A DNA stretch of 64,000 nucleotides from JAXLSZ01 sp046330315 (GCA_046330315.1 JAXLSZ010000006.1:248001-312000), one strand, 5' to 3'; shown: positions 49,955-58,469, counted from the stretch's first letter. Notes: generated from the letters alone by a model not told the origin. Numbers and translations: made by a program.

Positions 49955-50374
49955 GTGGGCAGCGACACCAAGGCCGTCCTCCTGGCCGCGGGGCTGATCT
50001 TCGTCTGGGCGCTGGTGCTCGGGGTCTGGAAGTACCGCGAGATGATCGGCTCCGAAGACGGCCTCGCGCATCCATACGTGGACACCGCGCACCGGGCGGC
50101 GCTCTTGTACAGCTTCGCGACCCTGCTGATCGCGGTCTTCGTCGAGCTCTCCGCCTGGAGCACCGCGGTCAACCTGATCGCCGCCTTCGCGGCGATCCTC
50201 TTCTTCGTCGCCGCGATCCTCAGCTACTGCTGGCACGGCCACCGCCGGGACACCGACAACCAGCTTCGCGACCCGGTTCCCGGCACCCGCCAGTACATGG
50301 CGGCACTGATCTTCGCCGAGATCGGCGGCTTCACCGTGCTGCTCGCCGGCTTCGTGGACGGGCAGATCCTCTAG
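49955..50374 (+). CDS. Small four-helix membrane protein of unknown function
   Basis: 139 residues from a GTG with GGGAGG upstream. Four hydrophobic helices: VLLAAGLIFVWALVLGVWKY, LLYSFATLLIAVFVELSAW, LIAAFAAILFFVAAILSYCW and AALIFAEIGGFTVLLAGFV. Loops contain DTAHRAALLY and WHGHRRDTDNQLRDPVPGTR. This resembles uncharacterised actinobacterial four-helix proteins. It could share a transcript with the upstream secreted protein. The His/Asp-rich loop may face a metal or acid, but that is speculation. Confidence 0.7.
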   Translation: MGSDTKAVLLAAGLIFVWALVLGVWKYREMIGSEDGLAHPYVDTAHRAALLYSFATLLIAVFVELSAWSTAVNLIAAFAAILFFVAAILSYCWHGHRRDTDNQLRDPVPGTRQYMAALIFAEIGGFTVLLAGFVDGQIL

Positions 50375-50440
50375 CGCCGCCCGGCGCGCTTGTTGGCCGA
50401 GCAGCACCGGTCCTGCGCGCGCCGGCCGAGCCGGCCGTCC

Positions 50441-51616
50441 TCAGGCGGTTTCCTGCGAGACGGGCTGATCGAAGATGTCGCCGAAAACCTCGATCTCCCG
50501 ATCCAGCATCTCCCGGCGCACCTGCCCCTCCTCGAGCGCCGTGTAGTCGCGGTAGCCGTGATATCGCTCGGGCTCGAAGGCCTGGGTCCAGGCGTTGAAG
50601 AACATGTTGAGGTTGGCGACGAACTCCTCTCCCGGCACCAGCACGGGAAGCCCCACCCTGTCCGCGTGGCGCGCCACCTTGTAGGTGGTCCGGCCGAAGA
50701 AGCCGAAGCAGTCCCGGCCGATCGTCTCGAAGTCGGGCTTGACATCGAATATCAGGGGGATCACCGGGATCACCAGCATCGTCCGCGCGAGCTTCTCCCT
50801 GCGGCTGTTGGTGACGCTCTTGGGGATCAGGCCGGCCTGCGCGTAGTTGGCCGGGAAGCCGACGTGCCGGGCCTCGTCCATGTGGAAGTTCCGGACGATG
50901 TGAGAGAGGGCCGGGAAGTCGGCGAACTCGGCGAAGATCGTGGTGGCGAAGCTCTCGATCATCACGTTCATCGCGAACAGCCGACGGTAGGGAGAGGCGT
51001 TGGCGACTCGCTCGAACAGGATGTAGGCCGAATCGGGCACCGGATGGTCGATCCCCAGCGTCTTCAGCATCGCCCGCAGGACGATGAAGTGCTTGGCCTC
51101 CTCGAGCGCCTGCATTGCCATACCCAGCTTGGCCCCGGTCCCCTCGACCACGGACACCAGGCTCGCGCTCGTGTAGAGCGCGTAGGCCTCGCCGTGGCCG
51201 ATCAGCGACATGATGCGGCCGATCGCCTGGCGCTCCTCCGGGCTGAACGCCTCTTCGAACTCGCGGCGCACCGTCTCGGAGGTGGCGACCTCCATCAGCC
51301 GACCGACCTCGTCCGCCTCGGCCTCGGCCTCGGCCCCGGCCTTCTCCAGCTCGGTGGCATCGCGGATTCCGAGGTAGGGCGCCTGGATCTCGGCCTTCCA
51401 CAGGTTGCGCAGGGATTTCTCGTAGTTGCGGGCCGTCAGCGTCTCCAGGTCGCCGCCCCCGAACGCGTAGGCGCCGACGTCGTAGCCGGTGACCGACTTG
51501 CGCTTCAGGTGCCGCGCCCAGCGCGGCTCGAAGGACCGGTAGGTCCTTGCGACGGGCGGGGCCAGCGACTTGAAAGCCTTCAAGGCGAGCGGCTGCTTGG
51601 ACATGGTCGCGTTCAC
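50441..51616 (-). CDS. Ferritin-like diiron protein (probable diiron oxygenase)
   Basis: 391 residues from GTG 51616, which overlaps the regulator stop (GTGA) and has CTGGAGAA upstream; ATG 51604 is an alternative. Helices carry paired carboxylate/His ligands: LIGHGEAYALY, ALEEAKHFIVL (E-x2-H), VMIESFATTIF and FHMDEARHVGF (E-x2-H). This double E-x2-H arrangement is that of ferritin-like oxygenases and R2-like proteins. The C-terminal half may contact membrane or partner. It is co-translated with the cysteine-rich regulator upstream, so redox- or iron-controlled expression is likely. Substrate is unknown. Confidence 0.78.
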   Translation of the reverse strand: MNATMSKQPLALKAFKSLAPPVARTYRSFEPRWARHLKRKSVTGYDVGAYAFGGGDLETLTARNYEKSLRNLWKAEIQAPYLGIRDATELEKAGAEAEAEADEVGRLMEVATSETVRREFEEAFSPEERQAIGRIMSLIGHGEAYALYTSASLVSVVEGTGAKLGMAMQALEEAKHFIVLRAMLKTLGIDHPVPDSAYILFERVANASPYRRLFAMNVMIESFATTIFAEFADFPALSHIVRNFHMDEARHVGFPANYAQAGLIPKSVTNSRREKLARTMLVIPVIPLIFDVKPDFETIGRDCFGFFGRTTYKVARHADRVGLPVLVPGEEFVANLNMFFNAWTQAFEPERYHGYRDYTALEEGQVRREMLDREIEVFGDIFDQPVSQETA

Positions 51617-52293
51617 TTGTTCTCCAGTCTCTCGGTTTTCAGTCCCTCGATCTCGATCTGACATCCGCCCGCGCTCGAGTCGAAGGCCTCGAAGCGGGTC
51701 ACCCTGGCATCCGGCTCGAGCCGCTCCAGCAGCCCTTCGCTGATCCCGCGGTGAAGCGTGCAGATGATCTCCGGGTTCTCGCTGGCGGAGTGGGCGTAGG
51801 GGCACCGGCCGAGCCGGCACACCCGCCGCTCGCCGCTGTCCTCGACCTCGGGGCGGAAGCCGAGGCGCCGCAGCACGCCGGTGAACGCCGCCGCGGGATC
51901 GCTCGCATCCTCGGGGGCGAGCTCGAGGCCGATCCGGTGCCCCGCCTGCCTGATTTCCTCGGCGGAGCCGGGGCGCGAGGGTATCGCCCCGGCCAGCCAG
52001 CGGGCCAGTTCGGCGTAGGGCTCCTTGGCGATCGCGGGCGGCTCGGGAGCGTCTGCGCTCACCCGCCAGAGGTCGCGCGGGCGCCCCGGGTTGCCCCGCG
52101 CCCTGTCGCGCTCGACCAGTCCCCCGTCGCTGAGGCGCTCGAGGTGGCGGCGAGCGCCATTGGGATGCAGGCCGAGCTTCGCTGCGAGGTCGGCCGTGGT
52201 CGCCGGCTCCCTGAGCTCGGCCAGGGCGGCGAAGAGCCGCGCGCGGGTGGGTTGGGCGAGCAGGACCGACGAATCGGGAGCGGCCACGGGCAT
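51613..52293 (-). CDS. ArsR/SufR-like HTH regulator with C-terminal cysteine cluster
   Basis: 226 residues. An N-terminal winged HTH (TRARLFAALAELREPATTAD, LGLHPNGARRHLERLSDGGL and PGRPRDLWRVS) is followed by a ligand domain ending with cysteines in CRLGRCPYAH, IICTLHRGI and GGCQIEIEG. This C-x4-C ... C ... C pattern resembles the Fe-S-binding tail of SufR-type regulators. A 23-bp palindrome lies 11 nt upstream of the start and is a good autoregulatory operator. The gene overlaps the diiron protein gene by 4 nt. Cluster binding is inferred from the motif only. Confidence 0.82.
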   Translation of the reverse strand: MPVAAPDSSVLLAQPTRARLFAALAELREPATTADLAAKLGLHPNGARRHLERLSDGGLVERDRARGNPGRPRDLWRVSADAPEPPAIAKEPYAELARWLAGAIPSRPGSAEEIRQAGHRIGLELAPEDASDPAAAFTGVLRRLGFRPEVEDSGERRVCRLGRCPYAHSASENPEIICTLHRGISEGLLERLEPDARVTRFEAFDSSAGGCQIEIEGLKTERLENK

Positions 52294-52303
52294 CGGCGGC
52301 TGA

Positions 52304-52326
52304 GTTTACACACGCCGTGTGCAAAC
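52304..52326 (-). promoter_or_regulatory. 23-bp palindromic operator upstream of the cysteine-rich regulator
   Basis: GTTTACACACG (52304-52314), centre C, CGTGTGCAAAC (52316-52326): 10 of 11 positions are symmetric. It is A/T-richer than its surroundings and ends 11 nt before the start codon, consistent with autoregulation. Confidence 0.72.
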
Positions 52327-52459
52327 CGTTCGGCGCTGTCCGGGGGGTCCGCCTGCCCCCGACCGTGGACGCCCGGGCGATGCCCGGAGGGTCCGCCCGA
52401 CCCGAACCGCGGACCCCGCCGAGGCGATTTCGGGGGGGTCTGCGTCCTGACCCGGCCGC

Positions 52460-52807
52460 TCAGCCTTCCCGGAGCAGTTCCGCGAGCACCACGGCGTTGT
52501 TGTGCTCGCGGTCGCGGGCGGCGTAGAGGAGGGTCAGCACCCCGGCGCCGGCGCGCCGGCGGAGGTCCGCGAGCTCGTCGCGACGGGGGGCGAGCTCGTC
52601 GCGGTAGCGGGAGCGGAACTCGCCGAATCGCCCGGGATCGTGGCCGAACCAGCGCCTCAGGCCGTCGCTCGGGGCAAGCTCCCGCGCCCACTCGTCAAGT
52701 GCCGCACGCTCGCGCGAGACGCCACGCGGCCAGACCCTGTCGATCAGCACCCGGTAGCCGTCGTCAGACGATGCGGGCTCGTAGACGCGCTTGATCCGGA
52801 TCGGCAT
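52460..52807 (-). CDS. DUF488 (YeaO-like) family protein
   Basis: 115 residues. MPIRIKRVYEPASSDDGYRV, the signature RVLIDRVWPRGVSRERAALD, WFGHDPGRFGEFRSRY and LLYAARDREHNNAVVL cover the short DUF488 domain. The family is widespread, without a confirmed activity. It has GGAGG just before the ATG. Standalone gene. Confidence 0.92.
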   Translation of the reverse strand: MPIRIKRVYEPASSDDGYRVLIDRVWPRGVSRERAALDEWARELAPSDGLRRWFGHDPGRFGEFRSRYRDELAPRRDELADLRRRAGAGVLTLLYAARDREHNNAVVLAELLREG

Positions 52808-52871
52808 GCCTCCACAGTCTCCCGCTCCGCCGGCAGGACGGCGCGAGTTCGGCCGCCGCCCGCATCCCCCG

Positions 52872-53399
52872 TCAACCGCGACGCCGCGAGGCCTCCAGCT
52901 CCCGCGGCTTGACCAAGCCGGCCAGCTCAGCCGCCCCGGGCGCCAGCTCTTGCCAGCTGCCCTCGAACGAGAGGGTCGCCAGCGCCGCGGTTGGGAACTT
53001 CCCCCGCAGGCGCTCTAACCCGGCCCCGCGGCGGACGAGGCGGCGGGCAAGCTCCGGAATCCCCGGATCGTGCCCGATCACCATCAGCGTCTCAACCCCA
53101 TCGCTCACCTTGCCAAGCCTCGCAAGCAGGGTGCCGGCGGAGGCCCCATAGAGCTCATCCTCGATCTCGATCTCGACGTCGGCCGAAAACCCCGGCGAGA
53201 TCCGCTCGAGCGTCTCGCGGGTACGGGTCGAGGAGGAGCAGAGGACCTGCTCGGGCGTGAGCTGCCGCTCCTCCAGATAGGCGGCGATCTGCCCCGCGGC
53301 TCTCTGTCCCCGAGGCGCCAGCGGGCGATCGTGATCGGCCAGGCCGGGGTCTGCCCGACTTGACTTCGCGTGGCGCAGAAGGAGAAGGGTCTTGGCCAT
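52872..53399 (-). CDS. SixA-like histidine phosphatase
   Basis: 175 residues. The phosphoacceptor motif is LLLLRHAKSSRADPGLADHDRPL, with the second His in VIGHDPGIPELARRL and LCSSSTRTRETLERI between them. This is the short histidine-phosphatase branch related to SixA, which acts on phosphohistidine or small phosphoesters. The length matches the family. Located between DUF488 and the GAP-family transporter on the same strand, with gaps large enough for separate promoters. Confidence 0.9.
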   Translation of the reverse strand: MAKTLLLLRHAKSSRADPGLADHDRPLAPRGQRAAGQIAAYLEERQLTPEQVLCSSSTRTRETLERISPGFSADVEIEIEDELYGASAGTLLARLGKVSDGVETLMVIGHDPGIPELARRLVRRGAGLERLRGKFPTAALATLSFEGSWQELAPGAAELAGLVKPRELEASRRRG

Positions 53400-53491
53400 A
53401 CGCCAGAAGGATGCCGGGATCTGCGGGAATCATCCAGTCGTACGCCTTCCCGAGGACGCAAACCAGGAACGAGGGCAGAGGGCAGGCTCGC

Positions 53492-54163
53492 CTAGAGCCC
53501 TCCGAAGCCGTCGCCGAGAAGCTTCGCCCCGATCAGCAGCAGCACGATCATCATGATCACCGCGCTGTTCGCGGACATGAACTGCCGCACGGAGGAGAGG
53601 GGAGCCGCGGCTCGGTCCGGAGAGGCGAGATAGAGCAGCACCGATCCGGCGACCGTGATCGAGCCGAGGGCGACGAACACCGCGATCGCGATCGCGGTGT
53701 CGGCCCCGTCGAGCCCCGCGGCGGAGATCGACGCGGCGGCGGCCAGGGTGAGCGCCAGGTTCTTCGGGTTCGCGGCGGAGAGGGCCAGCCCCAGGGCCAG
53801 GGTCCGCCCCGGCGTGGCGCTGTCGACACTGGACATCCAGGCCGGGGCCTCAACCTCCTCGCCGCGCCTGGGGCGCTTCGCCCACTGCCGGGCAGCCATC
53901 GCCAGGAACAGGACGCCGATCGCGACCTTGAGCCAGTCGACCCCGGTTGCGGTGTCCCCGTTCGGGTCGTTGCCCGTCCCCAGCAGCCCGATCACGACGA
54001 GGCTGACGCCGAGCAGGCCACCGACCCACCCCAGCGCAAAGGCGAGCCCCGCACTCCTCGGTCTCTGCCCGCCCAGCACCAGCACGACCGCGACGATCGG
54101 GATCGGGCTCAGGGCCACGGCCAGCGCCGAAGGGAGCAGGTCGCCGATAGCGTCGCTCAGCAC
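53492..54163 (-). CDS. GAP-family (LysE-like) membrane transporter
   Basis: 223 residues, six membrane helices. ALAVALSPIPIVAVVLVL is the characteristic first helix of the Sap/GAP (LysE superfamily) group, and AANPKNLALTLAAAASI lies in the second half. Mycobacterial relatives help export or address glycolipids. GTG 54163 follows an extended -10 (TGATAAT, rc of 54172-54178) with an 8-nt gap: a leaderless start. Substrate is unknown. Confidence 0.85.
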   Translation of the reverse strand: MLSDAIGDLLPSALAVALSPIPIVAVVLVLGGQRPRSAGLAFALGWVGGLLGVSLVVIGLLGTGNDPNGDTATGVDWLKVAIGVLFLAMAARQWAKRPRRGEEVEAPAWMSSVDSATPGRTLALGLALSAANPKNLALTLAAAASISAAGLDGADTAIAIAVFVALGSITVAGSVLLYLASPDRAAAPLSSVRQFMSANSAVIMMIVLLLIGAKLLGDGFGGL

Positions 54164-54437
54164 GGGCCCGGATTATCACCGCAGGGACGGCCGGGAACCG
54201 GCGGATCGATGGCGCAGAATCCCGGATCCCGGCGCACCCCGGCCGGCTTGAGCCGAGGTCGGCCCGGCTCGACGGGAGGCGATTTGGCTCCAAGAGAGCG
54301 ATTGCGGCTCAAATGCCCAGGTGCGCGAAGGCCGGCGCAACAGTGTTTGTCCGGGGAGGTCGTTTGGGCCAGCCTTGCGTTCGCAGGTCGAAGCGGCATA
54401 GAGTCATGGCGACCCGGCAAGCGAACGGGGAGCCGGC

Positions 54438-55058
54438 ATGCCTGGGAAGCTGAGTGGGAAGGTCACCTACGCCAATGTGATCTCCACCCTGTGCCTGTTT
54501 CTCATCCTGGGAGGGGGCGCCTACGCCGCCCTCCGCCTGCCGAAGAACAGCGTCCGGTCGCGGAACATCGTCAACCGGCAGGTGAGGGTCGCCGACCTCG
54601 CGAACGGGGCGGTCTCCAACCCGAAGCTCGGCAATGGTGCGGTCAGCGCCGACAAGGTGCAGGACGGCTCGCTGACAGGCATCGATGTGCAGGACGGCTC
54701 GCTCGGCGCGGGGGACCTGGGGCCAAACTCGGTCGGCGGCACTAGCGTCGCCGATGGCTCCCTGTCGACCGACGACTACGCCTACGCGACGGGCACCACG
54801 GCGCTCGACCTCGGCAGCATCGCGGCGCAGAGTTGCGCCGAGTCAGCTCTGATCAACGTCCCTCCCGGTGCCAGCAACGACCCGGTAATCGTCACCCCCA
54901 GCGACTCGTGGGTAGGCGTCGAAGCGAAACTGACCTACGGAACGCGGCTGGTCGGAGGAGCGTTCAACGCATTCCGGGTCATCCTCTGCAACATCACCAC
55001 GGCGGCGGTCGACCCGCCCAGCATCACCTTCCACTGGGTCATGCTGAACCGCCCGTAG
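54438..55058 (+). CDS. Surface protein with short Asn/Gly-Ser repeats (N-terminal anchor)
   Basis: 206 residues. An N-terminal hydrophobic segment (NVISTLCLFLILGGGAYAAL) is followed by LPKNSVRSRNIVNRQVRVADL and pentapeptide-like repeats NGAVSNPKLGNGAVSADKV, then DGSLTGIDVQDGSLGAGDL, a beta-solenoid style. A globular C-terminal domain of about 90 residues with two Cys follows. This protein type is very common in Solirubrobacterales and other soil actinobacteria, where the N-terminus begins VTYANV. No function is known. Confidence 0.78.
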   Translation: MPGKLSGKVTYANVISTLCLFLILGGGAYAALRLPKNSVRSRNIVNRQVRVADLANGAVSNPKLGNGAVSADKVQDGSLTGIDVQDGSLGAGDLGPNSVGGTSVADGSLSTDDYAYATGTTALDLGSIAAQSCAESALINVPPGASNDPVIVTPSDSWVGVEAKLTYGTRLVGGAFNAFRVILCNITTAAVDPPSITFHWVMLNRP

Positions 55059-55150
55059 TCGGCGGCTCTCGTGCGCCTCGATTCGTGTCGAGGCGGGCGC
55101 TGCTTGGCGCACTCAGAGCGCACGCGGACACCCGCGATTGCTCTCCCGCG

Positions 55151-55441
55151 CTAGTCGCGAATGAGGCGGTACTCGATTCGGTAGCCGAGCACATGCGCGT
55201 AGCGATCAAGGGTCGACATCAGCGTGTCGGTAGCCGAGGCCTCAAGGCGGGCAACGCTTGACTGGGAGCTGCCCATCGCGGCTGCAACCGCGGTTTGCGA
55301 GCGCTGACGCTGGCGTCGCTTCTCGGCAAGCGAACTCAGGAGCTGCCGGCGGCGCTGGGCAGCGTCAACTAGACCCGGGAACTCGGGATTCTGCGCGGTT
55401 CGCTCCGCGATTACTTCATCCAGAAAGTCTCGATCAGCCAT
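55151..55441 (-). CDS. XRE-family HTH protein, antitoxin-like, without a toxin partner
   Basis: 96 residues. N-terminal helix RDFLDEVIAERTAQNPEFP, then LLSSLAEKRRQRQRSQTAVA and the HTH recognition AAMGSSQSSVARLEASA, ending YAHVLGYRIEYRLI. This is the HigA/RelB-associated XRE layout in which the C-terminus supplies the HTH. No RelE/HigB-like toxin flanks it: one side is the surface protein, the other a truncated propeller. A palindromic operator lies 36 nt upstream. It may be an orphan regulator or the surviving half of a toxin-antitoxin pair. Confidence 0.82.
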   Translation of the reverse strand: MADRDFLDEVIAERTAQNPEFPGLVDAAQRRRQLLSSLAEKRRQRQRSQTAVAAAMGSSQSSVARLEASATDTLMSTLDRYAHVLGYRIEYRLIRD

Positions 55442-55476
55442 TTCACGCCCCCTTCGTTCGCTGGCATCAGGCTAGC

Positions 55477-55506
55477 ATCTCATCCATGAGATATCAAGTA
55501 TGAGAT
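55477..55506 (-). promoter_or_regulatory. Operator of the XRE gene: ATCTCAT-CC-ATGAGAT plus a third half-site
   Basis: Perfect 7-bp inverted repeat at 55477-55492 and another ATGAGAT at 55500-55506. These A/T-rich sites lie just upstream of the XRE gene and are typical of autoregulated antitoxin promoters. Confidence 0.75.
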
Positions 55507-55522
55507 TACGCACTGACTCAGT

Positions 55523-56728
55523 TTGCACCACGACGGGCTCGACGGCGCGAGATCGCCAGTCGTCACCCCCGACGGGAAGTCGGTCTGCGCCGCCGGATAC
55601 GGCGATAACGCGCTGGTCTGGTTCAAGCGCGACAGGACGACCGGCGCGCTGACGCCGAAGGGCTGCATCGCCGAACCGGATGGCAACATCGATCACTGCG
55701 CCCAGACCGCGAAGGCCATCGCGTCGGTGGGGGCGGTGGCGGTCAGCCCCAACGGAAGGTCGGTCTACGCGGCTGGTGAGAGCGCTGATGCGATCGTGCG
55801 CTTCGATCGAAATACGACCACCGGGGCCCTCACACCGAAGGGCTGCATAGGTGATGTCGACAGCAATCCCGACCGCTGCGCCAAGACGGCGAAGGGCCTC
55901 GACGATCCAGAGGGAATCGCCGTGAGCCCGGACGGGAGCTCGGTCTACGTCACGGCCTATAACGACTATGCCCTCGTTCGCTTCAAGCGCGACAAGAAGA
56001 CCGGCGCGCTGACGCCGAAGGGCTGCATCGCCGAGGTGGGTGCCGGTAACAACCCCGACCGCTGCGGCCAGAGGGCGGGCGGACTCAACGAGCCCTACTA
56101 CGGCTCGGTTGCCGTCAGCCCGGATGGAGCCTGGGTGTACACGGCGGGATCCGCCGGCTCCTCGATCGGTCGCTTCAAGCGCAATACCACCAACGGGGCG
56201 CTCACGCCGAGAGGCTGTATCGCAGACCCTGCCAACAACCCCGAAGGCTGTGGACAGACCGCGACTCAGCTCAATAACCCCTACGCGATCGCGGTGAGCG
56301 GCGACGGCAGGTCTCTCTACGCCGCGGACTGGGGCAACAGCGCTGTCGTTCGCTTCAGGCGCAAGGGAACGGGCGCCCTCCTCCCCAGGGACTGCGTCGC
56401 CGACGATGCTCACAATCCGGGCGGCTGCGCTCATACAGCGCCAGGGTTGTATCGGACCCAGTGGGTCGCGGCGAGCAAGGACGGCAGGTCGGTCTACGCG
56501 GCCGGAACGGCCGATAACGCCGTCGTTCGCCTCAATCGCGATCGGACCACGGGCGTGCTGACTCCCAGGGGCTGCGTTGCCGACCCGGCGAATAACCCCG
56601 GCGGCTGCGCTCAGACCGCACTCGGCCTCGACGCCGTGCAGACCCTGGCCCTCAGCGACGACGGCAGGTCGCTCTACGCGGCTGGAACTCTCGACAACGC
56701 GATCGTGCGCTTCAACCGCTCTCGATAG
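55523..56728 (+). CDS. Beta-propeller (lactonase-like) repeat protein, apparently 5'-truncated
   Basis: 401 residues opening at a TTG. Six to seven blades of about 60 residues, each with V(A)VSPDGRSVYAAG, VRFKRDxxTGALTPKGCIA and a Cys pair (GC...RC or GC...GC). Related actinobacterial proteins are secreted, with signal peptides and earlier blades. Here the frame starts abruptly within a blade and an in-frame stop (55514-55516) lies immediately upstream, 17 bp from the XRE operator. The simplest reading is a gene whose 5' end was lost when the XRE segment arrived. Whether the remnant is expressed is unknown. Confidence 0.6.
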   Translation: MHHDGLDGARSPVVTPDGKSVCAAGYGDNALVWFKRDRTTGALTPKGCIAEPDGNIDHCAQTAKAIASVGAVAVSPNGRSVYAAGESADAIVRFDRNTTTGALTPKGCIGDVDSNPDRCAKTAKGLDDPEGIAVSPDGSSVYVTAYNDYALVRFKRDKKTGALTPKGCIAEVGAGNNPDRCGQRAGGLNEPYYGSVAVSPDGAWVYTAGSAGSSIGRFKRNTTNGALTPRGCIADPANNPEGCGQTATQLNNPYAIAVSGDGRSLYAADWGNSAVVRFRRKGTGALLPRDCVADDAHNPGGCAHTAPGLYRTQWVAASKDGRSVYAAGTADNAVVRLNRDRTTGVLTPRGCVADPANNPGGCAQTALGLDAVQTLALSDDGRSLYAAGTLDNAIVRFNRSR

Positions 56729-57057
56729 ATTGCGATCGGCCTCGGCGTAAACGGCGGTCCCACCACGGGCATCTAGGCGCTCTCGTCGGGTCCCCTCGCC
56801 GGCAGCGGGGTCGGAGCAAGCGGGCCGCCGCCACCGCTTCCCTATCGCGCCGGTCGGGCTGCTCGACCCAGGCGTGAAGTGCTGTGCCGTTTGGGCATCC
56901 CCTGACGGGACACCGCAACCGCTCTTCGACCGGATGCGGACTTCCCGAAAGGCCCCCCCGGACAATCGCCCAGCACGACCAGCGAGCGTGGCGCTCCGAT
57001 GTCGGCCGCTATCGCAATGCGCGAGAAGCAGCAGCGTGGCGGTGCCACCGTCAGGGT
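56729..57057. other. Gene-free 329-bp stretch
   Basis: Between the propeller remnant and the Fic gene. Short open frames on both strands have no recognisable motif or start signal. No repeat, hairpin or RNA gene was identified. Confidence 0.5.
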
Positions 57058-58356
57058 TCAGCGCGGACGCGTGCGGCCACGGACCGAAGGGCGCTTCGGC
57101 ACCACGCGCGAAGGCGAGGACGACTTGGTAGCGCCCTCGGGACTGGCGAGCTGCCGCTCGAGATCGGTGAAAGCGTCAACTGACTCCACCGCCTCGAAGG
57201 CGCGATTACGGCGTCCCACCGTCGTCTGCCGGAGAACGTCAGCCGCGACCATCCGGGGGAGGGCTTCATTCACTGCCTGCTCGCTGCGCTCGATCAAAGA
57301 TGCCGCGCTGGACACGGTGATGATCGGCGCTCCGGGAAGGGCATTGATCAGCAGCTCAACCGCGGAGCCCTTGCGCACCTGACCAAGCCGCTCGCGCCAG
57401 GAGGTTTGAAGTTCGGCCACCCGCTCCTCGTACTTCTCTGCGTCGAGGACAGCTCGTTGCGCTGCGACGGCAAAGAGCCCGATCCACCGGTTAATGCCGT
57501 CCCGGGCGACGGCGGAGTCCGGCTTGCCGCGGTAACGGGTGGCGGTCAGGCCATTGACGTAGTCCGTAGACCATGTCGCGAGCACGAGTGAGATCGGCGG
57601 GAGGACCTTCGGCGCGAGACCGCGCCGTTGCAGGATGACGTGAATAAGCGCGCGTCCTGTACGCCCGTTGCCATCCACGAATGGATGAATGGTCTCGAAC
57701 TGTGCGTGCGCTATTGCAGCTTGCGCGATAGCTGGAAGCGAATCCTCATTGCTGAAGGCGCAGAGGTCCTTCAGCAGAGACTCCACCTGTTCATGCGGTG
57801 GTGGTACGAACGCGGCAGAGCACGGGTTGAAGTCGCTGCCACCGATCCAGTTCTGGATGGAGCGGATCTTTCCCGCGTGCTCCTCAAGCCGCGTGCCAGC
57901 CAGTAGCCGGCGATGGATGGAAAGCAAGCCGACCACGGTGATCTTCGGTGCGGCGCTGAGCGCCTCGACCGCCCAACTCATCGCCTCGATGTTGTTCAGG
58001 ATCTCCTCGGCAGTGACATCGGATGCGTCTTGACCCATGACACGCGCGGCCTGCGCTTTGAGAAGTCGACGTCCGCCAACCTCGAGTCCCTCGATGCGCG
58101 ATGACGCCACCGCCTCCGCGCGTAGCAGGAGACGGGCGACAGCTTCTGAGTCGACAAGCCCCCGCGCCTCGACGTTCAAGCGGGCGACCGCGGTCTCCGC
58201 GTCAGCGACGTCAGCCGCGGTGTCGCCGTCGAGGCTGAAAGCACGCCCGACCAACGGATCAGGCACATAGGCCTCGTAGTCGCACCCCTGCCTGTCTTTA
58301 CGAGACAGTCCAGACGACGAGTCCGGAGCCCAACGACGCTTGAGTACGCGAGCCAA
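57058..58356 (-). CDS. Fic domain protein with N-terminal inhibitory motif and C-terminal winged helix
   Basis: 432 residues from TTG 58356. The Fic core shows HPFVDGNGRTGRALIHVIL (HPFx(D/E)GNGRxxR), which carries out AMP transfer from ATP to protein hydroxyls. Upstream of it is the inhibitory helix AEAVASSRIEGLEV, with the (S/T)xxxE(G/N) signature whose Glu blocks ATP-gamma binding in class II Fic proteins, so activity is probably self-restrained. The C-terminal region LIERSEQAVNEALPRMV with RQTTVGRRNRAFEAV looks like a DNA-binding winged helix. It lies beside a repeat-rich operator region and tRNA-Ser, in what seems an accessory segment. Confidence 0.88.
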   Translation of the reverse strand: MARVLKRRWAPDSSSGLSRKDRQGCDYEAYVPDPLVGRAFSLDGDTAADVADAETAVARLNVEARGLVDSEAVARLLLRAEAVASSRIEGLEVGGRRLLKAQAARVMGQDASDVTAEEILNNIEAMSWAVEALSAAPKITVVGLLSIHRRLLAGTRLEEHAGKIRSIQNWIGGSDFNPCSAAFVPPPHEQVESLLKDLCAFSNEDSLPAIAQAAIAHAQFETIHPFVDGNGRTGRALIHVILQRRGLAPKVLPPISLVLATWSTDYVNGLTATRYRGKPDSAVARDGINRWIGLFAVAAQRAVLDAEKYEERVAELQTSWRERLGQVRKGSAVELLINALPGAPIITVSSAASLIERSEQAVNEALPRMVAADVLRQTTVGRRNRAFEAVESVDAFTDLERQLASPEGATKSSSPSRVVPKRPSVRGRTRPR

Positions 58357-58362
58357 TGTTGC

Positions 58363-58469
58363 TCAAGCTTATCACAAAAGCTTGACTATGGACCACCGGC
58401 GGATCAAGGCTAGTCAGCGGCCTCGACATTGGACCAAACCTTGAATATGGCCTGCCGCCAATCAAGCTT
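58363..58469 (-). promoter_or_regulatory. TCAAG/CTTGA operator array upstream of the Fic gene
   Basis: TCAAGCTT (58363-58370) and AAGCTTGA (58378-58385) form an 8-bp inverted repeat. Two direct repeats then start at 58381 (CTTGACTATGG) and 58440 (TTGAATATGG), each ending in ATCAAGG/ATCAAGC, with a 59-bp offset. All lie within 115 bp of the start codon. This may be the binding site of the Fic protein's own C-terminal winged helix. Confidence 0.62.

Noticed and set aside
55472..56965. 497-residue minus-strand frame opposite the truncated propeller
   Set aside because: Its apparent repeats are the antisense reflection of the propeller blades.
56842..57048. 68-residue minus-strand frame downstream of the Fic gene
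   Set aside because: No family pattern and no start signal.
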